Positions 27,801 through 39,660 are shown, counted from the first letter of the stretch. The stretch: DNA of 64,000 bases from Nereocystis luetkeana (GCA_031213475.1 JARUPZ010000030.1:3097371-3161370), one strand, 5' to 3'. Program-made: numbers and translations. The notes: generated from the sequence alone by a model not told the origin.

Positions 27801-27875
27801 ACGGTAGTCCTTGGAGATGATGGTGTCTCCACGAGGCGAGAGGATAAAGAATTGGGAGATGGGAGCAATCGACAT
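17114..27875 (-). CDS. AP4M1: AP-4 complex subunit mu (adaptor medium chain), complete
   Basis: Twelve exons on the minus strand: 27875-27759, 25995-25807, 24584-24429, 23023-22914, 22363-22281, 21734-21646, 20962-20796, 19627-19519, 18958-18905, 18402-18304, 17828-17722 and 17162-17114 (stop TAG). Phases agree at all 11 junctions and the protein is 442 residues, the usual AP-4 mu length. AP-4 mu reads YxxPhi-type sorting signals on trans-Golgi cargo. Seen: longin-like N-terminus (ISQFFILSPRGD, then FFRK), the NFILVYELLDETLDYGYPQ block, the mu homology domain (NEIFVDILERL, GCIQMKSYLSGNPELRLALN, SFTPPDGEFVLLNYR, FEIPMYNVSNLQVRYLKIA) and the hallmark C-terminus YNPFRWVRYVTQSSSYVCR. Resemblance to AP-4 rather than AP-1/2/3 mu rests on that C-terminus and on FHECAKLDEFES. 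Introns 1 and 4 have GC donors. The end of exon 2, with its donor, is duplicated (see 25711-25833). The homologues usually start MISQFF; here the only in-frame ATG adds four residues (MSIAP). Confidence 0.95.
18772..18843. repeat. (ACAG)n microsatellite
   Basis: About 18 uninterrupted ACAG units in AP-4 mu intron 9 (18403-18904). Confidence 0.97.
20088..20183. repeat. Hairpin repeat family A, copy 4
   Basis: A copy in AP-4 mu intron 7, with arms TACTGGAGTCCCG and CGGAACTGCGGTTCTAAAAG. Confidence 0.85.
22377..22473. repeat. Imperfect tandem duplication (about 66-bp period)
   Basis: The sequence AAGGGGCC, then GACGGGGACAAGCGGCTTAC, occurs twice, just upstream of AP-4 mu exon 5 in intron 4. 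Confidence 0.85.
23570..23830. repeat. GATC-rich dispersed repeat (family D), copy 2
   Basis: The opposite orientation to copy 1: GATCCTGCATAATATATCAT, AACGGCAGGA and GATAGATCGTGATCTG. It lies in AP-4 mu intron 3, next to copy 3. Confidence 0.7.
23880..24122. repeat. GATC-rich dispersed repeat (family D), copy 3
   Basis: Contains GCAGATCCTGCACAATCCCT, CACAACGGCAGGTG and a TAGATAGATCATGATCTG end. Same orientation as copy 2. Confidence 0.7.
25065..25345. repeat. GATC-rich dispersed repeat (family D), copy 4
   Basis: A diverged copy in the orientation of copy 1 (GAGAGGTTGTGCAGAATCTG, CCTCACGCGGGAACATGAGC). It lies in AP-4 mu intron 2. Confidence 0.6.
25702..25833. repeat. Telomere-like repeats joined to a 61-bp tandem duplication that copies a splice donor
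   Basis: Two CCCTAA blocks (25703-25726 and 25773-25787) each precede the same ~45-bp unique sequence, giving a 61-bp period. The duplicated part includes the last 26 nt of AP-4 mu exon 2 and its GTTGGT donor. If the downstream donor were used, 61 nt would be added and an in-frame TAG met at once. Confidence 0.9.
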
Positions 27876-28202
27876 GCTGCTGTAGTGCTGCTGCCTGCGT
27901 GCTGGTTGCTGTACCCCACGAGTCCGTCTACACCAGGCGGCGGAATATATTCGGTCGCTAGCCGGAGAATATGCTAATTTCGTGTTCTGTGTGTCAGGCT
28001 TTTGTCGGTCCCTATAGCGTGATGGGTTGTCCCTGTAGCTGGTCGCCCCTAGCACAGGTGCAGCTCATCTGCTGCGCAGAACACGCAGTGTTCTGGCTGT
28101 AGGTGAGGAAAAATAGTCCCGGATACGAACGCCTTCGTTTCTTATGGAAACCCCATCCCAGCATCCGTCCACCATCGCAGCACCGAACACTGCAGTTCAG
28201 CG
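27876..28202. promoter_or_regulatory. Shared spacer of the divergent AP-4 mu / mS29 gene pair
   Basis: Only 327 bp separate the two start codons. The promoters of both genes are inferred to lie here. No core promoter motif is recognisable by eye. Confidence 0.45.
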
Positions 28203-31200
28203 ATGGCGACGAGGATTGGTCTGATCCGAGCCCGAGGGAGGGCACATGGTGCGCGCCTCGTGTACGGCCAGCACCAACTCTGTGGGTTGGTCAGTTGCGC
28301 TGGCAGCAGTAGCGGTAGCAGCCTCCAGCCCACCATCATCCCCGTCCATCCTAGCGCCAACAACTCTAGGCTGAGATTGCTCGCACGTCTCTCTTCCAAT
28401 AGCAGGGCCGATGTCGGTCGTGTCGGCAGCAACAGGCTGAGGCACGAGGCTGCGGGGGGAGTGATGACCTCCGCTTACAGGAAGTCTGCCTCCCCGTCGT
28501 TCATAGGGAGTGATCCTTTGAGCGACAAAGCTGCTATGTTCTCGTCGAACGCCAAGCCTTCCCATGACGAAGAGGGCGATGAGGGCTTGGAAGGCGACGA
28601 GGACGAGGCGGTGGAAGGCTCGGACTACAACGCTACGCTTGAGGGCGCTGGGGGGGAGACGAAGGAAGACCGGCTCGCGAGGCTAGACGACGGGGACAAG
28701 GTGTTGGCTCGTTGCTGTTGGGTTTGTTAACTTGTGTTGGTTGTGTCGCTACCGAATTTGCGTGGAACAAGTTCTGTGCATGTTGTGTCAGGTGACGAGA
28801 GCGCGCGCTCCGCTTCTCACTCGTAACAACGTTGCTCTCTTACGTGCATGTGGGGTCACATGACGAGGGAGTCCTCCTCTCACGTACGTACAGCTCACAA
28901 GAACAACCCGTCAGCCATGCTCGCTCGTGTACGTAGCATACAGCTTATAACCACTGCTGCCAATGCGTATGAGCGTTTAGAAGCTAGCGGTGCACCAGAT
29001 CGTCACGCGAGACCGCACACGCGCAAATAGGCGCGACATTCTCGAAGCAACGCCCATCGCGATGGCGAAGGCATTCATTTTCTTTCGTCGACCGAGACTA
29101 CCAGAGGTACCATGTACTCGGCACTCGGCAGCTGCGGGGGGGGATCGGGCCACACAGCAGCTCGTTACGAATACGATTACTTCTGCTTGTATGATACGTC
29201 CTTACGGCAACAGCAGCAGCCGCAGTACCAAACAGCTACCAGGTACCTGGTACGTATCATATTTAAGATTATGACGTCGCTACGCAAGCTGAAAACATCG
29301 CGCATCCATTTCTGGCTGCGGTCCGGTCCACCACAACGAAATCAGTTTCTGCGACTTCACGCGCGGACTGCTACAGAGCATCGAAACGACAGTAGTGACG
29401 GTAGCAGTATCCGATGACCGCAGGCGGTGGTTCTACGAGTACCAGGCATCTCGCAGTGTATAGTAGGACTGTTGTTGTATCATGCAGCGGCCGGTGCTCG
29501 TACCAAACTACTGTACGTAAGAGCCAAGCACCAGGCGTCGATCGGTACGTAACTACTGTACGTAAGAGCCAAGCACCAGGCGTCGATCGGTACGTATGAA
29601 CATTGTTTGCGGTGCCATGTGTGCATGCAGGTGGTGGACTGAAGGCGCGCCCGCAACTGCCCTATTAATGGTCTATTAATAGGGTACGCTGCGAGGTGTA
29701 CAAATGGTCGAGCACGGCTAGCCTAAACCCTAATAACCTCGACGTACAGCTGGTGCGGTATACAAAGACGGATACTCACGCTGTCGGCTTCAGCATCTGT
29801 ACGTGCTGTCGGGTTCAAAGTACGAAACATGCTGAGGCATGCTCTCCTCCCCGAAGTGGCACAGCCTCCACAACGTCGAAGAACCCCAGACCAGACCACG
29901 CTGTGCTGTGGACGAAGTATATCTTGTACATGCACTTTCTTCCGTATTTTGTCACCGGGATAAAATATGTATTTTGTCACCGGGATAAAATATGTCGTTT
30001 CCTTGTTGAATATTTCGTGTGCCCGAAGGCGGAAAATAAATAATTCACTCTATTTTCAGTACGAATTAATTATGTTGGAATTCAGGTCAATTTATTTAAT
30101 TGTTTTGTTTAGATTGAAACTATGAATCAAAAAATAAATAATTAAAGCAAGATCCTCGAAAAAAATTATATTTGTTTGAAACGAGGGTCTCATGCGGGTT
30201 AATCCATCAAAAACACAAAAACACGAACAGCATGCAAAAACACGCTCGAAAATAAACAAATAATGTGTCTAGTTTATCGGGGTCAAACCACTGTTCGCGG
30301 GCGAGTACACCTGTTGAAAAGGGCTACAGCTTGTGGTAGAACGTGCCGGCTTTATCGTTGGTTTTGCCCAATAAGCGTGCCGAAATCACACGGACGGAGG
30401 ACACAACCCGCAAGCGAAGTACCAGGTATGTGGTACGATGGTATACTACAAACAGGGTGTATACTGCTAAACGTTCCGCTCGTAGTTTCCTCGTGAGTCC
30501 CTTTTCATCCCACCCCGCCCCCCCCCCCCCAACCCGCCCCGCCCCGCCCCGCCCTACAACGATCCCTCCCATCAGTACAAAGACTTCGTGAGCCTCCGGC
30601 TGGAGGAGGTGGAGAAGCTGTTTCCGGAAGGCCTGGCGGGAGGCGGGCAGGGCGCGCTAGATCGAGCGACGACCAGGGGCACCTCGGCGGCGCTGCTCCG
30701 CCGAGAGGCGGCCCACGCGCTGATCCAGTCCCTGGATGGGTTCGCCGAGGCGGGAGCGGCGGGCATCGAGGGAACGGGGAGCGACAAGTGGAAGGTTGTT
30801 CGCAAGGCGTACTCTCCGACAGGGAAGCGGGGCGCGGGGCGAGGGCTAGAAGGTGGCGGGGAGGGGGAGGGGGAAGGGGGGGGGGGCGGGGAGGAGGAAG
30901 GGGGAAGGGACGGGGAGATAGGCGACGTTAAGGCGGCGGCTGCTGAGGGGGCAGCGGCGGCTGCAGCGGCTGCAGAGGCGGCCGAGGCAGCGGCAGCGGC
31001 GGCGGCGGCGGCGGCGGGATTAGAAGCTCCAGCGCAGGGGGGCATCGCGGGCGGGGAGGGGGGGGAGGAGAAAAAAGTCCTGGGGGATGGACCTATCTGG
31101 GGCGAGATGAAGGCGCTGGCTGAGTCAAAGCGAAAACCCCTCAAGGGGGTCGCACGCGTGGTGGTTAAGCCTGGCCAGGTGCGTGACCATGTCCAAAGGT

Positions 31201-34200
31201 TGAGGTTGAAGTGTTTTGTCGAATCCCTTATCCGAGCGGCCCGTCCCTGCGGTAGGCTATGCAAGCACGAGTCGCCGCCGCCACCACGATGGTGGGCCAT
31301 AGACCGTTCGTTCACGGGCTGGCTACGTGCGATCGTTTTTTTCGATGAATTCAGCAAAAATGATCCTGCACCGATTCCAAGTGGCTGTCCCCCATCAATT
31401 CGGGACTGCAGCCCTAAAAGGGCTAAGGCCCGTCTGGGTGCGTCGAACTCCACTTGATCGGTCGTCTTCGCTCGCCACCTGTCCTAACAATAGTCTGTGC
31501 TGCGATGCGGTGCGGCGCGGTGCGGTGCGGTGCGCCGCTCTTTGTTCGCCGCTTTTTCTGCATTTTTTCGTATGGTCTTGGATAGCGTTCGTACCTGCTC
31601 TCTGGGCGGAGGGGCTCCGGCAAGAGCTGCGTCCTGAACCAGATCGTGCTGCACGCCAGGTGAGGCGTCTGGTTGCTTGCAAGCGGGGCGAGTTTTTGCG
31701 ATGGGCTTGTTTGCGCTGATCTCACAGCAGTACGTACGACAACGGTACTCGCGTCATACATACCTGGTACCTGGTACGTAGTATCGGGTTGTCGTTTGGC
31801 AGTAACGCCGTAGCTGTTTCTGAACATGAGCGAGACCCTCCTGCTGCTTTTGCATGTGGTAACGCGCGTGCCTGCGCCCGATTTCAGGGCGTACGCATCA
31901 CCCGATTTTGGCGCGCAAGTGCTCCAGTTCCGGGGGGCTAATGCAATAAGAATCATAACCCTGGATGGACCCAAGAAACACATCTCCCCCCCATGCTTAC
32001 ACGCCATATTCGGTTCTGATTACTACTGGTATGTGCCCCCGTGACAGCTTTACGCGCGAGTCTGCGTATACTCGACCCTCAAGCTTAGCGTGGCGAATCT
32101 CGTCTGTTTTACGCACCGTGTAGAATGTTTTGGTCGGCTTGTCGGTAGGTGTTCGAGCCGGTCGGTCCTCCCACCCGCCTGTAACCAGTTTTCGACGTGT
32201 TGGGTTTCTCCCTTCCACCCCCATTTGTGGCGTGCTTTCTGCGGGGGCAGGTCGACGGGGTGGATCGTTCTCTTCGTCCCCGACGCCAGGAACCTGGTTC
32301 AGAAGGGGATATACTGCCAGCCGTCCCCGGTGTTCGAGAATTTGTACGACCTGCCCATCCAGGCGAGTTTTGCGCTGGTCTCCCGCTATACTGGTGCCAG
32401 CGCTTGTGCTACTGTTGCTGCTGATACTGCTGGCTTCGCTGCTATTGCTGTGTTTTGCCTCTACTGCTGCTGCTGCTGCTAGCGTATTAATTGTGTCTTG
32501 GACTTTGCTTGCGGAACTGATGCTGCCTTCTTCAGTGTATGTAGCCTGTGTGGAAACAAAACATGTTGTTCGATCGAAGTATGCGTGTTTGCATGGGATT
32601 CTCACGGAAAACTGCGTGTTTCCGCGAGAAGTGTAACCGGCCGCACGGAACGGCGTGTTCGGGGTATTGGGGCCGCTGTTGGCTATCCCACTGTTCTGCC
32701 CTCGTCAGCTTCTCGGCACACATGTACAACCGCTTGCATTATTGCCGCCACCGCCTGGCGTACCGCGATTTCAAGGGAACCCTAGACAGCAGTTGGTTTG
32801 CGTCATGATGCGCTTTCGGCACTACCCGCGTGCTGGTAGCACACCGGTGGGGCATTCGACTGGCTTGCGGTGCTCTGTTAGTTACGGTGAACACAAGTGG
32901 CAGTGTTGGTATTGCTCCCCGTTGCCAAGGCCCTCAGAGTCCAGGGGCGGCCGACTCCCCTCCCCCAAGTGTGCCGAACACCCCAGTGGTTCCCGCGTCT
33001 CCGCTTTCTACTCTGAGTCATCGTCTCCCCTTCCCCTCCCCTCCCTTCCGTGTTGCGCTGCCGCCCCACCCCAGTCGCTGAAGAGGCTCAAGACCCTTCG
33101 GAGCGCGCACGGCGATCAACTTAAAGACATCCACATTCAGGATCCGAAGGTACCACGATGCCTTGCACGGCCGGGTGAATCGCGTTTGTCGTGGTGGTGG
33201 GTGGACTTGAATGCTATCATCTCCCTAGACGTCAGTAGCGGCACTTGTGTTTCCGTGTGTCAGTGCTCGTCTCCATCTCCATATTCTCGACGGCCGCCGC
33301 CGCCGCCGCCGCCGCCGGTGAAATGGTCGGTGTAGGCGGAGCTTTCCCGCGCTCGCTGGCAGGCGTTTCTGTGAAAGGGGCTTTGGGTTTTTGAGGAGGG
33401 TGGTGGGCGGACGGCCTGACGTGTGCCTGTTCGCGGGGGATCACATCGCGCCATCGCCGCGAGCAGCGCCTCCCGCCCCCCCGAGGTCGAACCAGCAGCC
33501 ACCGAACGTTATCACCCGTAAAATCGAGTCGACTCCCCATCCCAAATGGCGACGTCGAACGAACTCTCGACGCCAGCCCGCGGCGGAGCGGAGCTGCTAA
33601 AGGTTTTGTGACCATGCTGTCGAGCGAGAGGATAAGGTGGTGGTGATTGAGATGGCTGTACCCTTGATGCCGCATATGGCTGACCCGCGCTTTGCCCTTG
33701 CCGCCCATGTATGGTCTGTACGCAGGTGCTCGCGAGGCATGAGGGGGCCAAGACACTGCTGGATCTCATCGACCTCGGCGCAGACGACGAGGTACGGGAA
33801 TGATACGAGCACATTATGGTCCCGGGGGTCTGTGGTGTGGTATGGCATGGCGCGGTGTGGTATGGTATGGTTTGGTATGGTATGGAATGGAATGGTTGGT
33901 GTGATGTGGTATAGTATGGTGTGGTGTGATGTGGTATAGTATGGTGTGGTGTGATGTGGTGTGATGCGGCTGTTGATACGGTATTCAAGCGTGCGGCGTG
34001 CTACATATGACGAGGTAAGTCAGGTTCGGTGTGGCAAGGTACGAGGTGCCACGCGTTTGAATACCTCAGAGCTCCCTCGTCAGTGGAACCCTCTCGTACC
34101 CATCAACCGGGGCCGATGGGGCGATTTACCATGTGGTGGAGCAGACACAACACGCATTCTGGGGAGATAAGTGTCGAATGTTGGTGTGACATGGTATGCC

Positions 34201-36850
34201 ATGGTATCCATCGTTGCTCCTACCTTGCGCTACTTGCGGAAGCGCAAGCGACAGGTGGCCACTAAGCCCTGGCGTCTTGGCCCTCCTCGTCGTTTCGGGA
34301 TGTTTTTTTTTCGTTCGACAGGAGCTGGCGGGCACGGTGCACTTCGACACGATGAGGGAGTTGCTGGCAACCACGGAGGCGAAGGTGCTGCTGGCCGTCG
34401 ACGAGTATAACGAGCTCTACCAGCCCTCCCACTGGCACTATGGGGACAACAAGGCAAGCCGCGCAACGTCGATGGCGGGAGGGGGCGGGGGGGGTACTCT
34501 GTATCATACATGGCCGTTGTCGTATGACCATAGGGGAGGGGAGGGAGGGGATACTCATTTGGTGCTTGCCTTAGGCGTGTGACCATTGACCACGCACCTC
34601 CTTCGAGACGGAGCAGGGGCTAGCGTTGCCGCGGACCGCCACGGACGGTGCAGCATCGTGGGCAATGAGTGCGCACTGATTCTGCGAATGCCTTCGTCGG
34701 ATTTCCAACGGTGGAAATTCTTGATAATCGCGAGTGCCTGCGCTTTGCCAATGCATGGGGGAGTGACGTTGTGTTCGTGCACGAGCGTGTTGTGCATATG
34801 TACATGCGTCGGCCTGGCCCGGTCTGACACGTCCGTTCTGCTTTGATGAATGATACTCGTTGCTGGTCGATGCTCTCGGAAGTGCTCGTCCGACTCTACG
34901 AGATTCAAAGTGAAAACGCGATGCTTTCAAATGACATGCAAGCATACAATCAAGACCAAACACAAAACAAAAAAAGACACAACATACAAAGCACGAGAGG
35001 CATACGACTTCGTGTATAACCGCCACCGCCGCTACCGCCACCGCCACCGCCCGTTCCGTTTCACCCGTCAATCGTCGACAGTTGGAGGCGCCGCATCTCA
35101 CGGCGACGTCGCCTCTGGTGCCGTCTCTCAAGGCCACGGTGACGGGCCTCACCTTTGCCGACGATTCTCTGGCCAACGTCGCCAACCCGGTGGCGGACAA
35201 GAGCAAGGACAAGAAGAGCCCCCCGGCCTGGCTGGACACTCAGACGGGAGGGGCGTGTCTGCCTCCCCCGCCCGCAAACGGCATCGTGGTCTGCGCTACG
35301 TCCGGGAGGTATCCCCCTCTCAAAAAACTTAGGAAGAACAAGGAGTGGGCCCCGTTCGAGGTCGTGGCGGGGAGACTGGCCAGGGCTGTGTCGGTGAGGC
35401 TTCGCGTAGTGGCAGCAGTCCCGCTGTGTGTACATACGTAGGCTTGGTTTTTCACGGGAGGCGTTTGCTCGGCGGGGAGGGGCGGGGTTGTTGTGTACCC
35501 GGTACGGCGCAACTTCTTGCGGTGGAGTCTTGGCCAACGAAGAGCCGGAGGGGGGCGGGTGGTATTGTTTTTGTTTTTTGTCGAATGCGCGCTGTGTGCG
35601 GTGGTATTTCAGTGGCATGCTGGTGGGTGGAGACGGGCGGCAGCGTCCTTCCGTCTTTCAAGAATGCGGTGGGGCGACAGGGAAGGAACGTATGGAACCG
35701 GCGCCAAGCACGAAACATCCCCCCCCCCACACACACGCACGCTTCCGCCTTTGCCCGGTATATTGTTTCGTGTGTCTCTTCTTGTTTTGTCTTTCGTTGT
35801 GAATTTTCTTGACTTTTTCTTGTCTCTTCTCTTGGCCTGTCTTGTCTCGTCATCTGTTGTCATGATATGTTGCCGTGTGTTTCTTCGCCTGGATGTGTCC
35901 GGTCGCTCTTGTTGCCGTGCCGTATATTTTATCTGATGTTGCCGTGGCCCTGGCGTGACTCGCCGTCCCCCAGATCCCTGTGGAGCCGTATTCAAGACGG
36001 GAGTTTCTGCGCGTGCTTAAGCGCTACGCCAGGGTGGAAGAAGTCGTCGCCGGTGAGAGTGACCGAGCGACTCGCCGTGGGCGTAACAGGGGTGGGGTGT
36101 CCCCGAATGCTCTGTGTGCACCCTTGCGTGTTTGTGGTTTGGCCGGCTGGTGGGCGGACGGTATGGCGAGTTTTCTGGGCGCGTCGGTTCCGCCGGCCTG
36201 CTGCGGGCGGGGGTGCGAAAAAGTGTGTGCATTGTCGTGCATGGACGTGATCGTAATCGTAAGACTATATCGCATCCCTACAATGGCGAGACGCTGTATG
36301 TCGGGTTTTCCCCGAACAGGCGGGCATTGCTTGTTGCTCCAAGCGCAAAGCGCCGCGGGGGGGAGGCGGGGGGGGGGGGGGTAAGACCGTCAGGGCGTAT
36401 AACAGTGTTACATCCGTCAGTTTTAGTTTGGACGATTGCGACCGACCCAGCATGGTATTAACAGGGGGAGGGGAAGCGAGAGCAGACATTTCGTGGGTGT
36501 GTCGCGGTGGGGTTGCCTCGTGCGTTGGGTGGGACAGCAAGATCATCGTCGGCATGAACTGGAGCGCATCCGACATAGCCGAGAGCGACTTCGTACCTCC
36601 TAACCTGCTTCGTCGCTTGCCCCCCCCCCCCCCCCCTTCCCCCCCCCCCCCCCACCGCCTGCCCACCTCTCGTTCTTCCCTTTTATTTATCGTGCGGCAT
36701 GTCGCCCGACCATGGCGGCTACGCTGCTCTTGACCAGAGCCGTTGGTGGACATGGAGATGGCAAAGGTGCACGCCAAGTCGGACGGACTGGCGGAGTGGG
36801 TGTTCGAGACTTGCAGATCCGGTCGCTACCGAAACCTCATCCCCGAGTAA
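28203..36850 (+). CDS. DAP3: Mitochondrial small-subunit ribosomal protein mS29 (DAP3), complete
   Basis: Ten exons: 28203-28700, 30576-31178, 31586-31659, 32251-32362, 33075-33149, 33726-33791, 34322-34453, 35082-35393, 35974-36052 and 36738-36850 (stop TAA). All phases agree and the product is 687 residues. mS29 is a P-loop GTP-binding protein of the mitoribosomal small subunit head. Seen: an Arg-rich acid-poor N-terminus (MATRIGLIRARGRAHG) fitting a mitochondrial presequence; the pre-domain block EVEKLFPEGL; Walker A SYLLSGRRGSGKSC at about residues 369-382; GWIVLFVPDA; Walker B VLLAVDEYNELY at about 498-509; and PVEPYSRREFLRVLKRY near the end. The usual length is about 400 residues. The extra comes from exon 1 and a Gly/Glu/Ala-rich insertion in exon 2. 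Introns 4 and 7 have GC donors. The last exon is fixed by phase and stop, but its sequence is poorly conserved. Confidence 0.92.
29506..29595. repeat. Perfect 45-bp tandem duplication
   Basis: Two identical adjacent 45-bp units beginning AACTACTGTACGTAAGAGCC, in mS29 intron 1. The lack of divergence implies recent origin. Confidence 0.97.
29940..30275. other. AT-rich island in mS29 intron 1
   Basis: A sharply AT-rich segment in an otherwise GC-balanced window. It begins with a perfect 25-bp duplication (29945-29994, TATTTTGTCACCGGGATAAA core) and continues with TTAATT/AAATAAATAA tracts. It may be organelle- or virus-derived DNA or an AT-rich element; no gene could be identified. Confidence 0.6.
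31373..31428. repeat. Hairpin repeat family A, half copy
   Basis: Only the right half is clear (CGGGACTGCAGCCCTAAAAG). It lies in mS29 intron 2. Confidence 0.65.
33829..33966. repeat. (TGGTA)n-like degenerate repeat
   Basis: Short TGGTA/TGGTG units with two longer ~25-bp repeats (TGTGATGTGGTATAGTATGG). It lies in mS29 intron 6. Confidence 0.9.
34490..34625 (-). repeat. C-tailed dispersed repeat (family C), truncated or compound copy
   Basis: Two partial units in tandem: ACATGGCCGTTGTCGTATGA after a G run, then GTGACCATTGACCACGCACC with TTCGAGACGGAGCAGGGG. The latter motif also occurs at about 8287-8335 and 57115-57160. Confidence 0.6.
36262..36345 (-). repeat. C-tailed dispersed repeat (family C), partial copy
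   Basis: Contains CGCATCCCTACAATGGCGAG and TGTCGGGTTTTCCCCGAAC. It lies in mS29 intron 9. Confidence 0.65.
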
Positions 36851-38946
36851 CCCCGTTGTCAACCCCGTTATAAACGTGTGACCCTATCACTTCTGTCCGG
36901 AATTTTTTTGAGGGCCGTTTCGTTATTGTGTTTTTTTTTTCAAAATTGCCAGACGGTCCTTGTGGTCCCGGAAAGACTTGGTGAAACCGTTTTCTGTTCG
37001 TTTGGCCCTCCGAAAATGGCCCCCTACTCCCACCCACCACCCGCCCCGAAGCCCGCCCGGAAGGTGTACGTATAAGGCGGGCGATGGAGTGCTCTCGTTT
37101 TTGTTGGCTTGACTTTGGCGCTTGATTTTACCCTGTTTTCCTTTCACGGTGTACCGTGCTTCGACGGCTACACCTGCTGCGACAGCTGCAGCTGCTGCAA
37201 AGTCATAGTTACAGTTCCTATGCAGGCAGAGGCAGTAGCGGTAGTGACACGATTTAAAGAATTCTTCGCAGGAGATCTGTCAGGAGTTCTGCTCATGGTT
37301 CTTGTACTCGTGTCACTGTTGTACGTATCATACATCGCGCAGACTTGTGTGCACTGTGAGAGGATTTGTCGGGCGGGGCTGATCGGTTGGGTCGCCACAT
37401 TGCGCGAGGGCAGGTACCATGTAAAACCTAGGCTGCAAAAGGAGGCGTCCGTCTGTGTCGTTGCCGGGGGAGGAGGGGGGTCGGGGGGGTGCTTCGCAGG
37501 GCTAGTTGTGGCTGGTGGCCATGTTGTATCGTGGCCATGTCGTGGCGCAGCAGTGGCCGCCGATCGGCAGTGTGAAACCTCGCCACGCGATTTTTCTCAT
37601 GTTTTGTCTTGGGGGGGGTATGGCTCGCATTGGGAATTATAGGCCAAGAGGTGTTCAATGGGTCCAAGATGGCAACAAAGAGGAGCCCATTCTGCCGCGT
37701 TGGCAGACGTCTGCAGGAAGTACCTCCATAGGTCCGAAAATGCATAATTGGAACCTTTTCCGCGCAACACATCATCTTCCACATCGTCCAGCCGTGTTAC
37801 CACCAGCATGGATTTTGTTGGGCCCACCGGACTCACTCATAAGGGCGCAGCACTTTCAATATGCTTGCTGCTGGCGTGCGAAGCATTGGTGTTTCTGTGA
37901 TGCGCAGTGGGGTGAAATAATGGGACCGCTGAGCGTTAATTCGACTCTGACGAAGCACGGAAACAATGCAGGTTGACCCCATTCCGGGTACCTTGGTTTT
38001 AGATAGGAGGGGGGATGCCTTGAGCAAGCGCAGACACAGCCACCTGATGGAAGACATCGGGGAGTTGGAACTGCTGTGGCAGGCAAAACGTACGAGTATT
38101 CGTATTACTATAACCTTGTTGCTTTGCCTTTTGCACGCTTGGCACATGTCTGCCTGCTTCTTGCCCGCACTGGTACATGGGACTGCTCTGATATGATAGC
38201 ATACGTCGTGGTGTATAGCGATGCTTCGGTCGAGGGCACCTGAACCGGGCGACTGCCAACGCTGCCCGCATGCCGGAAAAAAATGAAATAAATCGTCGTG
38301 TACCCTTGTGGCGCTCTGGGAAAAAACACACCCACCACGCTCTCCTAAATCGTAAAACAAAAAAAAAGAAAGAGGTCGTATTCCTTATTTGTACGAGCGC
38401 TCCCCCGCATAGGAAATTTCTGTCGCACGCCGACTTGTTCAGTCATTCAAATCGCCATACTTGCTCATCCTTTTACCCCTTTTGGGACAACAGCGAGATC
38501 GAGTTCATATAAAGGACTGAAACAAGCACCACTCTGTACCGGAATATAGTGTGTCCAAACGGTACTTGAATGTTCGGGGACAGAGTGGTGCACCTTGGGT
38601 GTTATCAACTACCTGGTACCTGGTACTGAACGTCTGCTGTTTTTCCTTGGAAAACCAAGAACAAGAGACCCGCGCTTCTCGCTCGCGCGCCTCATTGGTA
38701 AATACGGTTACTACATTACGGGACAGAGTGGTATGCCATATGCCAGTACAGCTGTACGATAGCACGGCAGGAGCCCTACCCCCCAACCGCCATCAATAGG
38801 TTGTGGTTTACCTGGCCAGTTCCCCTCCTCTGGAGTCCCCAACAGGATTTTGATATAAGACTTTGTTGCTGTGGGGCGGTCGACGAAAGAAACAAATGGT
38901 AAGAGTGACGAATTGCAAGACACGTTTTTTTCGGGGCATTCAAGTC

Positions 38947-39184
38947 TCATTCTTATCGGAGAGCGTTTTTTCCAAAATTTTCAAAGTTTGGAAATAATTG
39001 GAGATATGTATCGATATACGGAGGCGTTCTGTCACTATTCGTGAAATTCTCCAGAAGCAAAAATATCAAGCTCGTTAATATTCCAATATTTGGGAAAAAA
39101 AACCAGGAAAATATGGAAGATTGAAAAATTGCGCGAAAAAAATGTCGAAAAATTGGGGAAAAAAACTCTCCGATAAGAGTGACC
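38947..39184. mobile_element. MITE-like element with terminal inverted repeats
   Basis: A ~237-bp AT-rich element. It begins CATTCTTATCGGAGAGCGTT and ends with the complement (AACTCTCCGATAAGAGTGAC); the A-rich inner arms extend the inverted repeat to about 35 bp. No open frame. It is a non-autonomous DNA element by structure. No clear target-site duplication was identified. Confidence 0.8.
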
Positions 39185-39589
39185 CTTTGTCCAGCCCCGC
39201 CGCTTCTACAAGGAACAAAAAGACACTATAGACCGGTATGCATAGTACCGCTCGCTGTGGTCCCGAACCTGCTGCTTGTGCGGTTTAACCTGTCAAACAG
39301 CCTCCTAGGCCAACGCTGATTGATTCATCCGTGATACAGCAGTGACCCCCCCCCACCCCCCCTACCGTCCCCAGTGGCCACACACCAGACAAAACTAATG
39401 AAATCGAAGCTGTCATCCCCATGCAAGAAAATCCGTCTGACGAGCGGTTTCTTAGTAGTAGGATGCAAGATCACCCGTCATGCGACTCGCCCAACGCTTG
39501 ACGGCGCTTCACGCTTGGTGCGAGCAAGGTTTGTCTGGTGGGTGAGCACTCACCGGACATGCTCCGTCCCGACTTTATAGGGGTGCGAG

Positions 39590-39660
39590 GGTGTCTCTAA
39601 GGTCATACGACTACGGCCATGCATGCTTGACATGACTACATCCCCCCGCCTCCCCAGCCC
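39590..39660 (+). repeat. C-tailed dispersed repeat (family C), plus orientation
   Basis: Reads GGTCATACGACTACGGCCAT, then GCATGCTTGACATGACTAC, followed by CCCCCC. Confidence 0.7.

Noticed and set aside
30572-31453. 293-residue minus-strand open frame
   Set aside because: It is the antisense shadow of GC-rich mS29 exon 2, Ser/Pro/Ala-rich because the real strand encodes Gly/Glu/Ala.
36525-36592. Open stretch with a possible acceptor, a candidate extra mS29 exon
   Set aside because: Exon 9 ends in phase 1 and the exon at 36738 continues it exactly to a stop. Inserting this piece in the needed phase gives no coherent peptide.
37109-37642. 177-residue plus-strand open frame with a hydrophobic stretch
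   Set aside because: No homology recognised, Cys-rich chance composition, and an isolated position in the convergent spacer.
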